Source: Xiphophorus maculatus (Eukaryota; Chordata; Actinopteri; Cyprinodontiformes; Poeciliidae). Taken from it: a DNA stretch of 64,000 nucleotides. The stretch lies in contig NC_036443.1 in the NCBI RefSeq assembly GCF_002775205.1, positions 9,911,698 to 9,975,697 on the forward strand. Reading direction: 5' to 3'. Both the position numbers and the translations under genes were made by a program. Position 1 is the stretch's first letter, and each line of letters begins with the position of its first letter. A model generated the notes under the pieces. The model was given only the letters and a program-made list of their open reading frames with translations. It was not told the origin of the DNA and made no database searches. Of the stretch, positions 62,615 to 64,000 are shown piece after piece.

Positions 62615-64000
62615 TGTATATTTCACATCAGTTCGAAAGGCTAATAAGTTGATTCATAAACATGTAAACAAAGTGTATTTTATCTATAATTTCAGTATTT
62701 TTGCTAGTTTTATAAATGTACAATACAGTTTCAGTTAGCTATAGCTAATTAATGACCATTTCTATTTATTTCAGTTAATAAAAATGATTTCTCAATTTCA
62801 CTTTTTGTTATTTTGTTAGTTTGAGTTAACTGTAATAACCGTGGCTTCTACTAGATGCCACTGGAGGGTCGGATCTTTTAGCACCTTCATGTAAAAACTG
62901 AATAAATTCCACATTCAGCCTGAATGTTTCCTGTAGATTTAATTCATGTTTATCAAGAGGACTTCGGAGAAACACTGCGGACTGCTAATAGTGCAAAACA
63001 GGGTCACAGCTGTCTCAACAAAACATCCGACTGGGGTCAAAAGCACATCGAGAGAGCCAAGAAATTACAGAATCTTTCACAACTGGGTTATAAAATACAC
63101 AGTACGCTTTATGTATTTTTATGCCTAATTATTCTTTGACAATTGAAGAGGGCATTGAAATAAACAAAGGGGACAAAGCAAAGATGCATCAAGCTTCTAG
63201 AGTCCGAACTCCAAGCCGGAATTTTTTTTTTTTTTTAAATACAGAAATTATGTTATTATCTATTCATGTCAGGAAAAATGAAGGAGCAGCACTACATCAC
63301 ATAGATATTCAGTCCACCATTAATATACCTCTGTCTTAGCCACAGTAATTGTTCCCATGATGTGTCAGGACTTGACTCACTCACATTAAACAGATTATTT
63401 TATTCTCTTTACGGTAATGGATCTGAGAAGTGAGTCAGCACATAAAGTCTGGTCTCTGCGGCGAGATTCGTCTCTAAAGTCAAAACTTAGCTGGTTTGGG
63501 TTAAAATTGGACAGGAACTGTGGCGAATAGTTTACAGGCAGTTGTTGATATTTGAAGATCAGATGACAGTATTAAGAGCTTCTGTGTTTGAAAAATATGA
63601 ATATCATCCAAAAAGCTCAAACAGTAAGTCCCAGAGTTGATGAATCTGATATGAAAAAAATACAAAATACCTTAATAACTAAATATGTAAGAAAAATATT
63701 CAACCAGTCACTTGTTTTTTTGTTTTTTTAAATACTGCTGTGTCAATTTCATAGCTGCTTGCCAGATTAACATTTTTGTTTTCGCTTTAGCAATACAAAA
63801 TTTAAAACAGGGCTTAAACAAGTTCATTTTGAGTAATTAATTAATGAATTTTAACACATATAGATCACTTTTTTCTTCTTCTTTTACATGTCCTGAGCGG
63901 AATGACTAAGGTTAGAAGATAAATGTAAACCAAATGAACTCGGTTTTAGAACAATATCTACAGCAATGAAATGAACAAAAACGTTTGGAGCAGCAGGGTC

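Larger units (their letters stand above)
59332..64000 (-). other. gnas intron continuing off the window
   Basis: At least 4.7 kb. Holds hairpins (59982-60040), a Tc1 end fragment (60110-60242), a GC-richer patch (60480-60740), a triple 27-bp repeat (60975-61055), a Tc1 relic (61400-62150) and (AT)n near 62588-62614. No exon recognised. Confidence 0.7.

Overview
This is vertebrate nuclear DNA, almost certainly from a ray-finned (percomorph-like) teleost. Genes have many small GT-AG exons and compact introns, the proteins are close to human ones, and the dispersed repeats (Tc1/mariner relics, a Harbinger-type element, tRNA-derived SINEs, a LINE tail, long microsatellites) are typical of teleosts. 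Species cannot be named from sequence alone.

Six host genes were resolved exon by exon. All lie on the minus strand, head to tail. From right to left: gnas (3' part only, 55777-59331), vapb (45541-50210), chmp4b (34635-39766), eif2s2 (27242-31319), srsf6 (21929-25328) and l3mbtl1 (6419-19099, with a non-coding first exon near 20589-20640). For every gene the exon lengths and phases sum to an open frame. In human these genes lie on chromosome 20q but in three separate intervals (EIF2S2/CHMP4B, L3MBTL1/SRSF6, VAPB/GNAS), so the fish order joins pieces that are far apart in mammals. The products serve chromatin compaction (L3MBTL1), splicing (SRSF6), translation initiation (eIF2 beta), ESCRT-III membrane scission (CHMP4B), ER contact sites (VAPB) and receptor signalling (G-alpha-s). 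I see no sign of a pathway-level operon logic.

Region by region: 1-6400 holds unrecognised and apparently broken coding sequence (1-1190), candidate exons of an unknown minus-strand transcript, repeats and the l3mbtl1 3' UTR. 6419-20640 is l3mbtl1, with Tc1 relics in its introns. 20900-25330 is srsf6, with a long intron 2 that may hold a regulatory poison exon. 26150-31460 is eif2s2, with a GC-AG intron and a perfect CRE in its promoter. 31600-33660 is repeat-rich intergenic DNA. 33670-39950 is chmp4b. 40000-41780 has an 86-bp (AT)n tract and a Tc1 relic. 41790-50460 is vapb, with a Harbinger-type element in its 3' region. 50500-53370 is intergenic, with possible unknown exons. 53380-64000 is the 3' half of gnas and a long intron that continues off the right edge.

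No CRISPR array, prokaryotic operon, stand-alone tRNA, rRNA gene or intact mobile element was seen. The most interesting signals are regulatory or structural: clustered GCTAGC/TTAGC words near the starts of four neighbouring genes, shared CRE-type promoter sites, several perfect DNA hairpins in introns, a triple 27-bp repeat with an internal inverted repeat, and a non-canonical splice donor in eif2s2.
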